The notes: generated from the letters alone by a model not told the origin. A stretch of 35,262 bases of DNA from Bacillota bacterium (GCA_023393165.1 JAEWMJ010000060.1:1-35262); one strand, 5' to 3'. Shown: positions 1 through 8,309, counted from the first letter of the stretch. Numbers and translations are program-made.

Positions 1-32
1 TGTGGGACAGACTATTCGTTTGGTTTGCCATT

Positions 33-99
33 AAATCACCTTTCCTTTCGTTAGCCTGGTAGCTTGAACAACTCCATTCTAACGGAAAGGTGATTTTTT
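33..99 (+). terminator. Rho-independent terminator, large hairpin
   Basis: Bases 33-45 pair perfectly with 84-96 (13 bp), followed by a run of six T. The loop is long (about 38 bases). It would end a plus-strand transcript entering from left of the window. Confidence 0.6.
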
Positions 100-115
100 G
101 TGTAACTTTTGCCAT

Positions 116-140
116 CCACCCGCATAGAGGGTGGTTTTTT
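116..140 (+). terminator. Rho-independent terminator
   Basis: CCACCC (116-121) and GGGTGG (129-134) form a hairpin with a 7-base loop, followed by TTTTTT at 135-140. With the hairpin at 33-99 it gives two plus-strand terminators in a row, suggesting a plus-strand gene just left of the window. Confidence 0.65.
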
Positions 141-184
141 GTTTCGTACGCTGCGCGTACTCAACGGACTAAAGTCACAAATAG

Positions 185-206
185 AAAAAGCAGCCATAAG
201 CTGCTT
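185..206 (-). terminator. Terminator after receptor-binding protein 1
   Basis: AAGCAGC (188-194) and GCTGCTT (200-206) form a 7-bp stem with a 5-base loop. On the minus strand it is followed by five T. It lies 39 bases past the stop codon of the gene at 245-1516. Confidence 0.7.
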
Positions 207-244
207 CGTCTAATTTAATTATTTTGGTTTTACTTGTTATTGCG

Positions 245-1516
245 CTAAAACACTTTGCCGCCGCTTATTTCAGATACGAGTGTCCCGGGTGTTATAACTC
301 CTGTTGTTCCTGCTCTGTGGATAAATCCACCGTCAGCATTATATACAATATTTGCTACGCTGCCGCTGCCATTTTCGACATAGATTTCCCCATTTCTGTA
401 CGCCTGAAAAGCAGTACCAAAATCAAACGGGTTACTAGAAAATGTTGGACTGATAATCATAACCTTTGTACCGGAAGCCGTAACCCCAATATTGCTACCA
501 GCGGTTCCTGCATGGTGAAAAGCACAGGATGCCAGAGTAACATTGGAGCATCTGTCAAATGCACAACCGTCGTTTGACGAGGGCTGGAACCTAACATTTT
601 CAAATATCCAAGGAACAGATTGAAGAGCCAAATAAACAAGCCCATTCAATGCGGCAACATTACTGCCCGTCCTTGTTACAGTAATCATGCTGCAATTAAG
701 GCGTTTATAGAAAGATAGGCCTCCAAAAAGTGTATCGGCATTAGTGGTCAAATTAATCGTGACTAATCCGTACCAGTTACTTTTGATACTATCTACAGCT
801 TTTTGCAAGGTCCTATATGGGCCGCCTGAAGTACCGTTGCCCGTTGTATCATTTCCGCTCTCACTGACATATAATACTTTTTTAGCGTAATCCGGCACAA
901 CGCCGTCAACCTTTGTTGAAAGCGCAGCATTACTTTTAAAAACCTCATTTATAGCACCGATGACTTTTTTGTTTGTTGTTTCCAGTGCAGAATACTCCCC
1001 GTCAACTGTCAGGTCTCCGTGTATATACCCGCAAGCAACATCATCCGCACGCAAGTCGGTTATGTCATTCGGCGTAATTTCCGTTGCGTTCGCAGCAACC
1101 GCAATATCAGCCAGCCCAAGTTCCCAGGTCTGCCCAGCGATCTTGGTTAAAGTTGTGTCTCCCTTTTTGATAGCAAGAACAACATTCTTGTCCGGTATCG
1201 AAAGACGCAGGACAATCCTGTCTACGCGCGCCACTGTATCTGCTGCTTCAACAGTCAGCGCAACGTCCTCTTTTACCCATACATGCACACCCTGGATATG
1301 AGAATACCCTGCTTTTACAGCCACCGTCATATCGCCGTTGCTGATTGTCTGCAGATACGAACTGTCATCCGGATAAATCCCATCAGAAATTTCTCTTTGC
1401 CCCAGCTTTTGCATGATGTCCGTTACATCATTGCTGAAATAAATGGGGTTCCCGCATTTTGTGTTGCCAATTTCCACTTCCTTCATCGGAAAAGTGACGA
1501 TGTTCATTTCGCTCAT
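245..1516 (-). CDS. Phage tail receptor-binding / baseplate protein with beta-helix tip
   Basis: This 423-residue protein is probably a phage tail-tip or baseplate protein that contacts the host surface. Residues 1-165 match the N-terminal domain common to many Gram-positive phage structural proteins (ISDGIYPDD, VRVD-type RIVLRL, WELGLADI, ITDLR). A linker around residues 168-192 contains DGEYSALETTNKKVIGAINE. The rest starts with LYVSESGNDTTGNG and looks like a pectin-lyase-type right-handed beta helix, as in tail spikes. The start at 1516 is set by AGGAGG seven bases upstream. Its N-terminal half is a paralogue of the gene at 4463-5770, while the C-terminal half is unrelated. It is the last gene of the minus-strand run and is followed by a terminator. 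The family assignment is firm for the N-terminus; the receptor-binding role is inferred. Confidence 0.8.
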   Translation of the reverse strand: MSEMNIVTFPMKEVEIGNTKCGNPIYFSNDVTDIMQKLGQREISDGIYPDDSSYLQTISNGDMTVAVKAGYSHIQGVHVWVKEDVALTVEAADTVARVDRIVLRLSIPDKNVVLAIKKGDTTLTKIAGQTWELGLADIAVAANATEITPNDITDLRADDVACGYIHGDLTVDGEYSALETTNKKVIGAINEVFKSNAALSTKVDGVVPDYAKKVLYVSESGNDTTGNGTSGGPYRTLQKAVDSIKSNWYGLVTINLTTNADTLFGGLSFYKRLNCSMITVTRTGSNVAALNGLVYLALQSVPWIFENVRFQPSSNDGCAFDRCSNVTLASCAFHHAGTAGSNIGVTASGTKVMIISPTFSSNPFDFGTAFQAYRNGEIYVENGSGSVANIVYNADGGFIHRAGTTGVITPGTLVSEISGGKVF

Positions 1517-1645
1517 TTTATAAGCCTCCTAATAAATATTTTGAAAAGCATCTCCCTGCTCTTCAGGCTTATTGTAATATGATATCACCGGACATTTCCG
1601 GACATGCTATTTATAAAAACACTTATGTCCAGTTTTACGGTTGGT

Positions 1646-2419
1646 TTAATAATTGCTCACTATCAGTTCGCCGTATCTGCGCCTAGCGGCCGCATCACGG
1701 CTGATCGAATACTGTACGCTGTGATCCCGGATATTAAATCCAGAGAAAGCATCGCGGGTAAAAGAATCGTCATTGATTGTAAGCAAAAACTTTCCTTTTA
1801 TATTACTGCACATACCGGCCAGCTCATGGTATTGCTCTTCCTTCAGACTGCCGACGGTGTATTGTGCTGTCTTATGGTACGGCGGATCCAAAAAGAAAAG
1901 GCTCTCCGGGCTGTCGTATGTCCGGAGGATCCGCTCGAAGCTGACGTTCTCAATTACCACGGTTTTCAGCCGCTCGTACGCCTGCATGATATCCTGTTCG
2001 ATATTCTCTATCTTCAGGTTGTTCCGGTCGCATCCGGTACCGAACGTCGGCCCCCTCATTCGGCTGCCAAACGCTGCTCGAACTAGGTAATAAAAAATAT
2101 GCGCCCGTTGGATACAATCATCGTAATCCCCCTGCGCATATATCTTCCTGTATTCGTCAAATGTCCTCCTGCTGACCAGCGAATAATCAAAGCTGCTGAT
2201 CAGCTGCGCTGGCGCCGATTTAACCACAGCCCAGAAGTTCATCAGGTTTCCGTCCAGGTCGTTTAGTACTTCCCATTTGGACGTATCCTTTCCAAAAAGA
2301 AGATGCCCGGCGCCGCCGAACACCTCGATATACCCTTTATGATTCGGAAGCAGCGGCAGCAGGGTATTGACCAGCCTGCTCTTCCCACCCATCCAACTGA
2401 TGGGACTTTTGTATGCCAT
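1646..2419 (-). CDS. dam: DNA adenine-N6 methyltransferase, D12 class (Dam)
   Basis: The 257-residue product should methylate adenine in a short DNA site using S-adenosylmethionine. Seen directly: the N-terminal SAM motif region WMGGKSRLV (residues 9-17), FGGAGHLLF (34-42), and the catalytic DPPY at 178-181. The length fits the phage Dam family. An upstream ATG at 2446 is in frame, but the start at 2419 (MAYKSPI) is chosen because alignment with the second dam copy (8177-8263) begins there and AAAGG lies just ahead. A terminator-type hairpin (2437-2460) sits immediately upstream. Prophage Dam proteins often protect phage DNA from host restriction; that role is inferred. The gene is intact, whereas its duplicate near 8200 is truncated after 29 codons. 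Confidence 0.9.
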   Translation of the reverse strand: MAYKSPISWMGGKSRLVNTLLPLLPNHKGYIEVFGGAGHLLFGKDTSKWEVLNDLDGNLMNFWAVVKSAPAQLISSFDYSLVSRRTFDEYRKIYAQGDYDDCIQRAHIFYYLVRAAFGSRMRGPTFGTGCDRNNLKIENIEQDIMQAYERLKTVVIENVSFERILRTYDSPESLFFLDPPYHKTAQYTVGSLKEEQYHELAGMCSNIKGKFLLTINDDSFTRDAFSGFNIRDHSVQYSISRDAAARRRYGELIVSNY

Positions 2420-2436
2420 CCTTTCACATCCTATAT

Positions 2437-2460
2437 AAAAAACCACCCTTTTCAGGGTGG
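2437..2460 (-). terminator. Terminator or attenuator just upstream of dam
   Basis: CCACCCT (2443-2449) pairs with AGGGTGG (2454-2460), with a 4-base loop, followed on the minus strand by six T. It ends only 17 bases before the dam start codon. The same hairpin and about 40 flanking bases recur upstream of the second dam copy (8284-8309), so it may be an attenuator of dam or the terminator of the upstream cargo gene. Confidence 0.7.
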
Positions 2461-2560
2461 GTTGCCGCCAAAATTCATATTTTGTCTATAGTAGCAGTAT
2501 AACCTAAGTAAGCGGACATTGACTGGACATAAACCGGACATTATTATGACATTATTTCTC

Positions 2561-3688
2561 TTAACATAATCCGTCATAATCATCATTTGCAATAATTAGT
2601 CTACCGTTCATTTCAGTCATATTATATTGAATCCACTTTTTAGCTTTATCATGCAAAATACTTTCATATTCAAAATAGAAAGTCAACTTCTCCTTTGCCT
2701 TTACCTTAACTTTAACTTTTTCTAACCATGTTTCTTTTTGAATTGTATTCGGTAAGTAATCCAACTCTTTTCGGACTAGTTCTTTATCTTGATTTTTTAT
2801 AATAATTATTAACTTTAATGCATCTTCTCCTACATTTCCTATTTCAAATTCATAATTATTTTTATAAAATGTTATCTGTTTAATACAGATCAACGGCATT
2901 ATTTTTCTTCTATTTCTTTTATTTGATTTAATGGTGTGCCAAAAAATAAAACCACCTAATACGGCAGGACCATAATATTGTAATAATCCAACATATATTT
3001 CAATCCACTGCTCTTTTTGTTGTATTGAATCAAAATAAATTACTTTGAATTGGAACATTTCATATAAAACCAACGGAATTACTGGCAGAAAAGCAAGTAA
3101 AAGTATAACAAATATCATAAACGATTTGTCTTTATCTTTTTTCTCAACATTTAGAATAAAGAATATTATTATTGACGAAATTATACAACTTAAAAAAACA
3201 ATTATTCGATGAGAATCAACTCCATAATGCATTAAAATATATATTGGGTAAACGGTTCCGATTACCTTTAAAATGCCTAATATGCATGATCTTTTATTAT
3301 TAGTATCTAGCTTGCGAACAGACATAAATATATAAAAAATTGTAAAAAGAATAGAGATACAAAGAACAGTTGCAGAAGTTATTAATTCAGGAGGAATTAA
3401 AGCCTTATCGCCAAAATTATTATAAATAATTATGAATACGATATATAGTATTGGAAAAATAAAGGAAACTAAAAAAATAAATATTATATAAGCATTATAT
3501 TTATTTTTTTTTAAAATTTTTGTTTGTATACGAACTAAAAATATAATTAAAAAGAAAATAGATACTGATATAATTATTATTAAAAAGCTAATCTCTTTAT
3601 ATTCTATTATCATAAAATAAGTTGCAGAGCAAATAGTAACTACTGCAGCAAAAATAAGAAGAATAAAAATAAGAATTTTTTTTATCAT
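2561..3688 (-). CDS. AT-rich polytopic membrane protein, unknown function (phage cargo)
   Basis: The 375-residue product is not a family I recognise. Residues 1-255 contain about seven to nine hydrophobic segments (from ILIFILLIFAAVV at the start to YYGPAVLGGFIFW near 250). A soluble C-terminal domain of roughly 110 residues follows and is rich in Lys, Glu and alternating hydrophobics, suggesting beta structure on the cytoplasmic side after KSNKRNRRK. Base composition is far more AT-rich than the flanking dam and regulator genes, a sign of separate acquisition. It occupies the slot between the sigma-like regulator and dam; in the second copy of this module the slot holds an unrelated AT-rich membrane gene. 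That position and composition are typical of phage moron genes, which often affect superinfection or host defence. This role is inference only. Confidence 0.6.
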   Translation of the reverse strand: MIKKILIFILLIFAAVVTICSATYFMIIEYKEISFLIIIISVSIFFLIIFLVRIQTKILKKNKYNAYIIFIFLVSFIFPILYIVFIIIYNNFGDKALIPPELITSATVLCISILFTIFYIFMSVRKLDTNNKRSCILGILKVIGTVYPIYILMHYGVDSHRIIVFLSCIISSIIIFFILNVEKKDKDKSFMIFVILLLAFLPVIPLVLYEMFQFKVIYFDSIQQKEQWIEIYVGLLQYYGPAVLGGFIFWHTIKSNKRNRRKIMPLICIKQITFYKNNYEFEIGNVGEDALKLIIIIKNQDKELVRKELDYLPNTIQKETWLEKVKVKVKAKEKLTFYFEYESILHDKAKKWIQYNMTEMNGRLIIANDDYDGLC

Positions 3689-3860
3689 TTTATCACCGAA
3701 TAATTTTAAGTAAGTATTATTTTGTTGATTACATTAGTTTCCTTCCCAGCTAAGAAAGATAAAGAACGTAAAATTCATTTAATCTCTTTTATATCGATTA
3801 TTTTTTCATAGGGGAAGTATTTAAGATAATCAATAATTTCTTCGTTTCTTCCACCATACT

Positions 3861-4316
3861 TCAATTCTCATAATTTTCGCCAACTTTCATATAATTTTTA
3901 AGGCGTTTATTGAATCTTGAAATGTGCCTTTCACTAAAATTCATTTTACGTGCTATTTCCACATTTTTCAACCCTTGGTAATATCTTAGTTTGATATACT
4001 CCCTCTCCTGCTCCGTCAATCCTGCCCGATCTACCGTTCGTGTGATGTCGTTCATCTCAACGTATAGCGCTTCAATATCCTTTACTATCCGCTCTATTCT
4101 AGCCCCGTAAACGTCCACCATCTTCTGTACGGCATCAAACACTGGATCAACAGAAGCTCCGCCTTGAACCCTAATAATATCCAGGCGTGGAGCCCTAAGA
4201 AGCTTGTCCACTATGCCATCCTTTTTAGCAATGAGCTCCTCGATCTGTAATTCATATTCTTTTATCTGTCTTTTTATATCCCTATATCTATACAGGAATT
4301 TCTCTATTTCTTGCAT
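3861..4316 (-). CDS. Phage sigma-70 region-4-like regulator (DUF1492-type)
   Basis: The 151-residue protein probably controls phage gene expression. Residues 1-95 are a charged coiled-coil-like helix. Residues about 103-145 contain LTEQEREYIKLRYYQGL, then a helix-turn-helix with NVEIARKMNFSERHISR, as in sigma-70 region 4 and the DUF1492/ArpU-type late regulators of Gram-positive phages. The start at 4316 (MQEIEKF) is preferred over the ATG at 4358 because GGAGGG lies six bases ahead. In such phages this gene usually precedes the packaging genes; here it is followed by a membrane protein and dam, so the prophage is mosaic. A degraded second copy lies at 9113-9412. Confidence 0.75.
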   Translation of the reverse strand: MQEIEKFLYRYRDIKRQIKEYELQIEELIAKKDGIVDKLLRAPRLDIIRVQGGASVDPVFDAVQKMVDVYGARIERIVKDIEALYVEMNDITRTVDRAGLTEQEREYIKLRYYQGLKNVEIARKMNFSERHISRFNKRLKNYMKVGENYEN

Positions 4317-4462
4317 TTCCAGCCCTCCATGTGGTAAAATATGTTTGAAACTACACATTTACGGGCGGCGAGAGCTGCTCTTTTTTTGCATAAAATGATG
4401 ATTTTGAAAGGCACTAGGGCGCCTTCTAAAGCACCCAAGCACCTTTCTTGTTTAGCTAATCG

Positions 4463-5770
4463 TTAAATCCCACGCGGATAATTGATATAGCACCATCCAT
4501 TGACCAATACTACACCGCCGGGGGTATATACTTTTATCTCCCCGTTTGTGCACATCCTGTATTGGCAATTAACAGAATTTGTTGTTGTAGTGCTGCCCAT
4601 GCCTCCAAAAGCTAACTCGACGGACGGGCGCGTCACGCCCAAGCCGACAATACTACATATAATTCCTCCGTTACCAACATACATGTCCGCGCCAGTTGAG
4701 TTCCAGTAAAGATTAATGTGTACGTTTCCAGCGGCATCCTCCCATGCCACGGAAGACTTCGCAGCACCGACACTTCCAAGACTTGGATGAGCCCAGGTTG
4801 TTATTGTTTTCGCAAGTGGTTTTGCAATCATTCCCTTGGGTTCCAGCGCATGCGACATGAATATATTTGTAATAGCCGAGCTTGTAACCGGGTCCCCTTC
4901 CACAGATAAAATTGTATCCGTTACTGAGAGAACACGCTCATATTTAGTTACGTTGTCCTGCATAAATTTTATTTTATCTCCAGTCTGCCATCTGCTAAGT
5001 GCCCCGGACGGTACGGTAATACTGTAGATAGAGACGTTTGGCTGGGATGAAGATAATGAAAAAGATTCAGATACAGGAACCCATCCGTCATTCAGGTAAG
5101 AAAGCAGATTTTCGGAAAAGCTGTTGACTTCATTTATTGCTCCGATAATTTTCTTGTCCATTGTCGTTAAATTGGAATATTCACCGTCAATCCTCAAAAA
5201 ATCATCCTGGTTTCCCATAATCTCGTTGATCGCGCCAATGACTTTTTTGTTGTTTGTATTCAAGGCGTCATATTCGCCGTCCACAGTCAGAAAAGCGGAA
5301 ATAAACCCGCAAACAGTTTTATCCTGCCTCAGATCCGTTATGTTTTCCTGTGTAATGACAGTTGCCCCATTCGCAACGGTGATATCTGCCAAACCAAGCT
5401 CCCAGACCTGACCTGGAATTCTTGTGAGGGTTGTGTCCTCTTTTTTCACCGTAATCAAAACTTCCTGTCCAGTTATGGAAAGCCGCAATACAACCCTGTC
5501 TATCCGTTCGCTATCAGCCGCATCAATGGGCAGTACAACATCCTCTTTTACCCATACCTGTATGCCCTGTACATTGGCATAACCAGGCTTTACCGTCACC
5601 GTCATGTTATCGTTGCTCAGGACCTGCAGGTATGTGTTGTCTCCCGGATAAATCCCATCAGAAACATCCCGACATCCTGTTTTCTGCATAACACTTGTAA
5701 CATCTTCACTGAAATAGATTGGGTCTCCACTTCTCTTCATAGGAAAGGTTACGATTTTTGCTTCACTCAT
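4463..5770 (-). CDS. Phage tail receptor-binding / baseplate protein, paralogue 2
   Basis: This 435-residue protein shares its first about 190 residues with the protein at 245-1516 (IVTFPMK, ISDGIYPGD-like, YLQVLSNDNMTV, WELGLADITV, ITDLRQDKTVCGF). The linker motif of the DGEYxxLxTxxKKxIGAINE type is present twice here (about residues 172-191 and 203-222) but once in the paralogue. The C-terminal half differs completely: Ser/Thr/Gly-rich beta-like sequence ending YINYPRGI, without the beta-helix opening seen in the other copy. The start at 5770 has GGAGG upstream, so the in-frame ATG at 5785 is rejected. The pattern of constant base and variable tip is typical of phage receptor-binding proteins. 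A third remnant of the same N-terminus is at 9661-9751. Confidence 0.78.
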   Translation of the reverse strand: MSEAKIVTFPMKRSGDPIYFSEDVTSVMQKTGCRDVSDGIYPGDNTYLQVLSNDNMTVTVKPGYANVQGIQVWVKEDVVLPIDAADSERIDRVVLRLSITGQEVLITVKKEDTTLTRIPGQVWELGLADITVANGATVITQENITDLRQDKTVCGFISAFLTVDGEYDALNTNNKKVIGAINEIMGNQDDFLRIDGEYSNLTTMDKKIIGAINEVNSFSENLLSYLNDGWVPVSESFSLSSSQPNVSIYSITVPSGALSRWQTGDKIKFMQDNVTKYERVLSVTDTILSVEGDPVTSSAITNIFMSHALEPKGMIAKPLAKTITTWAHPSLGSVGAAKSSVAWEDAAGNVHINLYWNSTGADMYVGNGGIICSIVGLGVTRPSVELAFGGMGSTTTTNSVNCQYRMCTNGEIKVYTPGGVVLVNGWCYINYPRGI

Positions 5771-5920
5771 AATTAAAGCCTCCATAAAATTATTAATCCA
5801 GTTAATCGGATCTATATCTATACTACATAAATAAACCGGACAAAACCGGGCATGTTCATTCTCGTCCTACTTTGTGACCCCTTGCATGTCAAGCAAGTAC
5901 TCTGTACGATCCTGAACGCC

Positions 5921-6139
5921 TCACCGAACCGCTGGAAGTGGATCCACGTTTTGCTCTTCCACTTCTTTTAATGCAGCCCTGCATTTAGGACATATATTCC
6001 CGCCGGTTTCCGTGCCTCTCCATCCACGGGACCGGAAAAGCTTACCCGGAACTTTCGGCATATCGTCGGTGCAGATCCGGTCAAATTTGCCGCATACCGA
6101 GCACCGTATCACATGAACTTGAAAAGATTGAATATCCAT
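5921..6139 (-). CDS. Small zinc-binding phage protein
   Basis: A 72-residue protein with two Cys pairs, CSVC near residue 15 and CPKC near residue 51, which should form a zinc-ribbon-like site. The middle contains RSRGWRGTETGG. I do not recognise a named family; similar small Cys-pair proteins are common in phage early regions. The start at 6139 (MDIQSF) is chosen because GAAAGG lies four bases upstream; an in-frame ATG at 6157 has poorer spacing. It lies 42 bases downstream of the DUF1064 gene in the same direction, so it is probably co-transcribed with it. Confidence 0.6.
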   Translation of the reverse strand: MDIQSFQVHVIRCSVCGKFDRICTDDMPKVPGKLFRSRGWRGTETGGNICPKCRAALKEVEEQNVDPLPAVR

Positions 6140-6181
6140 AACCCTTTCACTTCCCATTATCTTTTGGCCTGTGCGAACACC

Positions 6182-6550
6182 CTAGACCTCTACAATTACT
6201 ATCCCATATTCATCAAACATCAGATCCCGCTTGATTCTATATACGTCCGTCTTAACGCCCTTGGCGTCTTCCACGGTCCAGGTGAAGTCCGGCCATAACA
6301 CTACGAAATCTGCAATATATTCTCGGTCCCCCGGAATCCGGAAGGCCACTTGCTCAAAAAATGTAATCACTTCTTTTGCTTGAACCATAAGCTTCAATTG
6401 TGCCGCGCGCTGTGCCTCGTGGCGGCTGGCGTAAACGGTGCCGTCAAGCGATGTCTTTTTATTCCGGTACTTGCTGGCCGGCTTATCTCCCGGCAGACGC
6501 CCGGTGCGCATATATTCCTGGTATTCGGTTGCCGAAATTCGATTATTCAT
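6182..6550 (-). CDS. DUF1064 family phage protein (PD-(D/E)XK nuclease-like)
   Basis: A 122-residue phage protein. Key sequence: KYRNKKTSLDG, then YASRHEAQRAAQLKLM, then YIADFVV and the downstream WTVEDAKG. The ADF and VEDxKG elements are the acidic and lysine residues of a PD-(D/E)XK-type nuclease core, as in DUF1064 proteins of Gram-positive phages, which resemble Holliday-junction resolvases. The start at 6550 overlaps the upstream replication gene by eight bases (ATGAATAA), and GAGG lies six bases before the ATG, so translation is likely coupled. The family call is strong; biochemical activity is inferred. Confidence 0.8.
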   Translation of the reverse strand: MNNRISATEYQEYMRTGRLPGDKPASKYRNKKTSLDGTVYASRHEAQRAAQLKLMVQAKEVITFFEQVAFRIPGDREYIADFVVLWPDFTWTVEDAKGVKTDVYRIKRDLMFDEYGIVIVEV

Positions 6551-7286
6551 AATAATCCTCGTTTCTTGTGGACCATTTAAGCTTGTACTCTTTTTTGTGA
6601 TTACTAAGCTGCATACATACTTCATTCACGTACTTAATGGGTACGGTCTTGGCTTTTCCAATTGACTTATTTACCGCTTCAAAAACAAGATCCTCACCAT
6701 AAAAGGCGATCATCTCCTCCAAGATGCCTTTCCCTGTCATCCCGAAGTTGTCCACATAAAGAGTAACTGCCCGTTCGCTTCTTGATGAAATAATATCTAT
6801 TCTATTCAAATCTTGTGATGTGATATGATTTGATATAATATGTTGATTATTGTCCTCAATTTCTTCATTTATGTATGCATTAATTGAATTTTTGCATACA
6901 CTTTCATTAAGCAGCCAATATTGAGAAGTATCCATCTTCTTTGACCTTGCCTTAGCATGTAACCACCTGCGTTGTATACCAACAGACGTAAGCACCTCGT
7001 ACTTATCAAAGATTGCTTTATCGAAAAGGCCACAACGGACCATACCCGTCACAACCTCCTTAATAAACTGATAAGTGAGCTTTGTGTCGTCTGCTATCAT
7101 ATACAAAAAATTGTCTGAACACTGTATGAAATATCCCTCACGGTATATCGCACACAGCACCCGTATAGCGCATATTTCGCCCTTGATACCTAACTCCGTT
7201 CTGAGCCTCACGAACTTAGGGTCCGCATAGTAATCGACGTCAAGGGAAAAATAGTCTATTCTTTGTTTAGGTAGCCTCCCTGCCAT
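6543..7286 (-). CDS. Phage replication protein, DUF4373 N-terminus with DnaD-like C-terminus
   Basis: The 247-residue protein probably takes part in initiating phage DNA replication. Residues 8-110 (YFSLDVDYYADPKFVRLR, IKGEICAIRVLCAIYREGY, YMIADDT) match the Lin1244/Lin1753-type N-terminal domain, a winged-helix found in phage replication proteins. Residues about 175-230 (YVDNFGMTGKG, MIAFYGEDLVFEAVNKSIGK) resemble a DnaD-type helical domain used for helicase loading. The start at 7286 follows GGAGTGAGG by seven bases. The stop overlaps the next gene by eight bases. It is the first intact gene downstream of the broken dcm gene and the nested hairpin at 7323-7390. Confidence 0.78.
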   Translation of the reverse strand: MAGRLPKQRIDYFSLDVDYYADPKFVRLRTELGIKGEICAIRVLCAIYREGYFIQCSDNFLYMIADDTKLTYQFIKEVVTGMVRCGLFDKAIFDKYEVLTSVGIQRRWLHAKARSKKMDTSQYWLLNESVCKNSINAYINEEIEDNNQHIISNHITSQDLNRIDIISSRSERAVTLYVDNFGMTGKGILEEMIAFYGEDLVFEAVNKSIGKAKTVPIKYVNEVCMQLSNHKKEYKLKWSTRNEDYYE

Positions 7287-7322
7287 TCTGATGCCTCACT
7301 CCAATTTTTTATCAATCAACAT

Positions 7323-7390
7323 CCGGGGTGTTGCCGGGCGGCTCGTTATATGCCCACCGCCCGGCTAGTTGTAACATCCTATTACCCCGG
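7323..7390. other. Nested stem-loop between dcm remnant and replication gene
   Basis: An inner perfect 9-bp stem, GCCGGGCGG (7333-7341) with CCGCCCGGC (7357-7365), has a 15-base loop. An outer 7-bp pair, CCGGGGT (7323-7329) with ACCCCGG (7384-7390), encloses it. Neither side has a T run, so it is not a standard terminator. It could be a structured leader of the replication gene or a protein-binding site. Confidence 0.45.
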
Positions 7391-7434
7391 TATATAAACC
7401 GTCCCTTAAGCTGCCTGAAAGCCTTTACAATGAC

Positions 7435-8178
7435 TTAAGTGGAAGCGGATAATTTTTGTTCGATATCCCTGATCATTTCAAATATCGGATATATTTGTTG
7501 AGATACAACTGCGTTCCCTAAGCATTTAAGTCTGTCCATCCCTTCGGAAAGCCCATCATCATTTCGCACAAATCCGCCGCTTGTTTCGTGGACAGGCCAT
7601 TCCACATAAAATGGTAAATAGGCCTGTCGGTATGCTTGTTTGTCCAATACTTTTTGAGTGAAAACCTCACGTCTATCCGTCTTACTTTTTTCCAAGCCAT
7701 CCCATCTGATGCTGTTGGACGTGGCCACAATGGTAACTCGCTCTCCCCAAAATGGTGTACCTGCTCCATGGGCTGGAAAGCAGTCCCATGCGACATTGTA
7801 CCCCGCTTCGGCCAAGTCTCTGAGTATGTCTCCAAAGAACCGTCCAGCATCAATTGACAATATCCCCGGCACATTTTCACCCACAAACCATCTGGATTTA
7901 AACTCGCGAATACATCTAATTGTTTCAGGCCACATATCGCGTTCATCACTAGCGCCTCTCCTACGTCCTGCAATTGAATGAGGTTGGCACGGAAAACCTG
8001 TGGATAAAACTGTTGGGCATCTGATACGTGTTTTCTCATAAAATTCCTCCTCTGTTAATGTTCGTCATCGCGGAACATTGGGCCAATGTTTTTCTAAAAC
8101 TTTTATCGGATAATCTGCCCATTCACATTGACCAACTGTCTGAAATCCCGCCCATTCAGCCGCAAGATCTATACCACC
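7435..8178 (-). pseudogene. dcm: DNA cytosine-5 methyltransferase, 5'-truncated with in-frame stop
   Basis: One reading frame from 8178 to 7435 encodes most of a C5-cytosine methyltransferase. Its parts are GGIDLAAEWAGFQTVGQCE (motif I region), the catalytic STGFPCQPHSIAG (motif IV), VGENVPGI (motif VI), RVTIVAT (motif VIII) and LKCLGNAVVSQQIYP (motifs IX-X). A TGA at 8065-8067 interrupts it between VPR and RTLTEEE. The first residues of motif I are gone because the gene is joined there to a dam fragment in another frame. The catalytic Cys lies downstream of the stop but upstream of the next plausible start, so no active enzyme is expected. TGA serves as a normal stop elsewhere in the window, so recoding is unlikely. 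Confidence 0.85.
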
Positions 8179-8263
8179 CTTTGTGATTTGGAAGCAGCGG
8201 CAGCAATGTTTTAACCAGTCTGCTCTTCCCGCCCATCCAACTGATGGGGCTTTTATATACCAT
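8177..8263 (-). pseudogene. dam: dam 5' remnant, 29 codons, fused to dcm
   Basis: Translation from the ATG at 8263 gives MVYKSPISWMGGKSRLVKTL and ends PNHKG, nearly identical to residues 1-29 of the intact Dam at 1646-2419. After that the sequence switches to the cytosine methyltransferase gene in a different frame and stops within seven codons. The upstream leader with its hairpin is conserved between the two copies. This is a deletion or recombination junction between two methylase genes. Confidence 0.85.
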
Positions 8264-8283
8264 CCTTTCACATCCTTGATATA

Positions 8284-8309
8284 TAAAACTCACCCTTTTC
8301 AGGGTGAGT
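8284..8309 (-). terminator. Terminator/attenuator hairpin upstream of dam remnant
   Basis: ACTCACCCT (8288-8296) pairs with AGGGTGAGT (8301-8309) around a 4-base loop, followed on the minus strand by TTTTATAT. It corresponds to the hairpin at 2437-2460. Paired stem positions differ between the copies (CCACCCT/AGGGTGG versus TCACCCT/AGGGTGA) yet pairing is kept, a compensatory change that supports a functional RNA structure. Confidence 0.65.

Noticed and set aside
7518..8039. 173-codon frame overlapping the cytosine methylase
   Set aside because: It is the methylase DNA read in the wrong frame; the methylase motifs lie in the other frame.
8065..8067. TGA read as tryptophan in the cytosine methylase (alternative code)
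   Set aside because: Other clear genes end in TGA (for example 13302-13304 and 27641-27643), and the methylase is also truncated at its start, so a plain pseudogene explains it.
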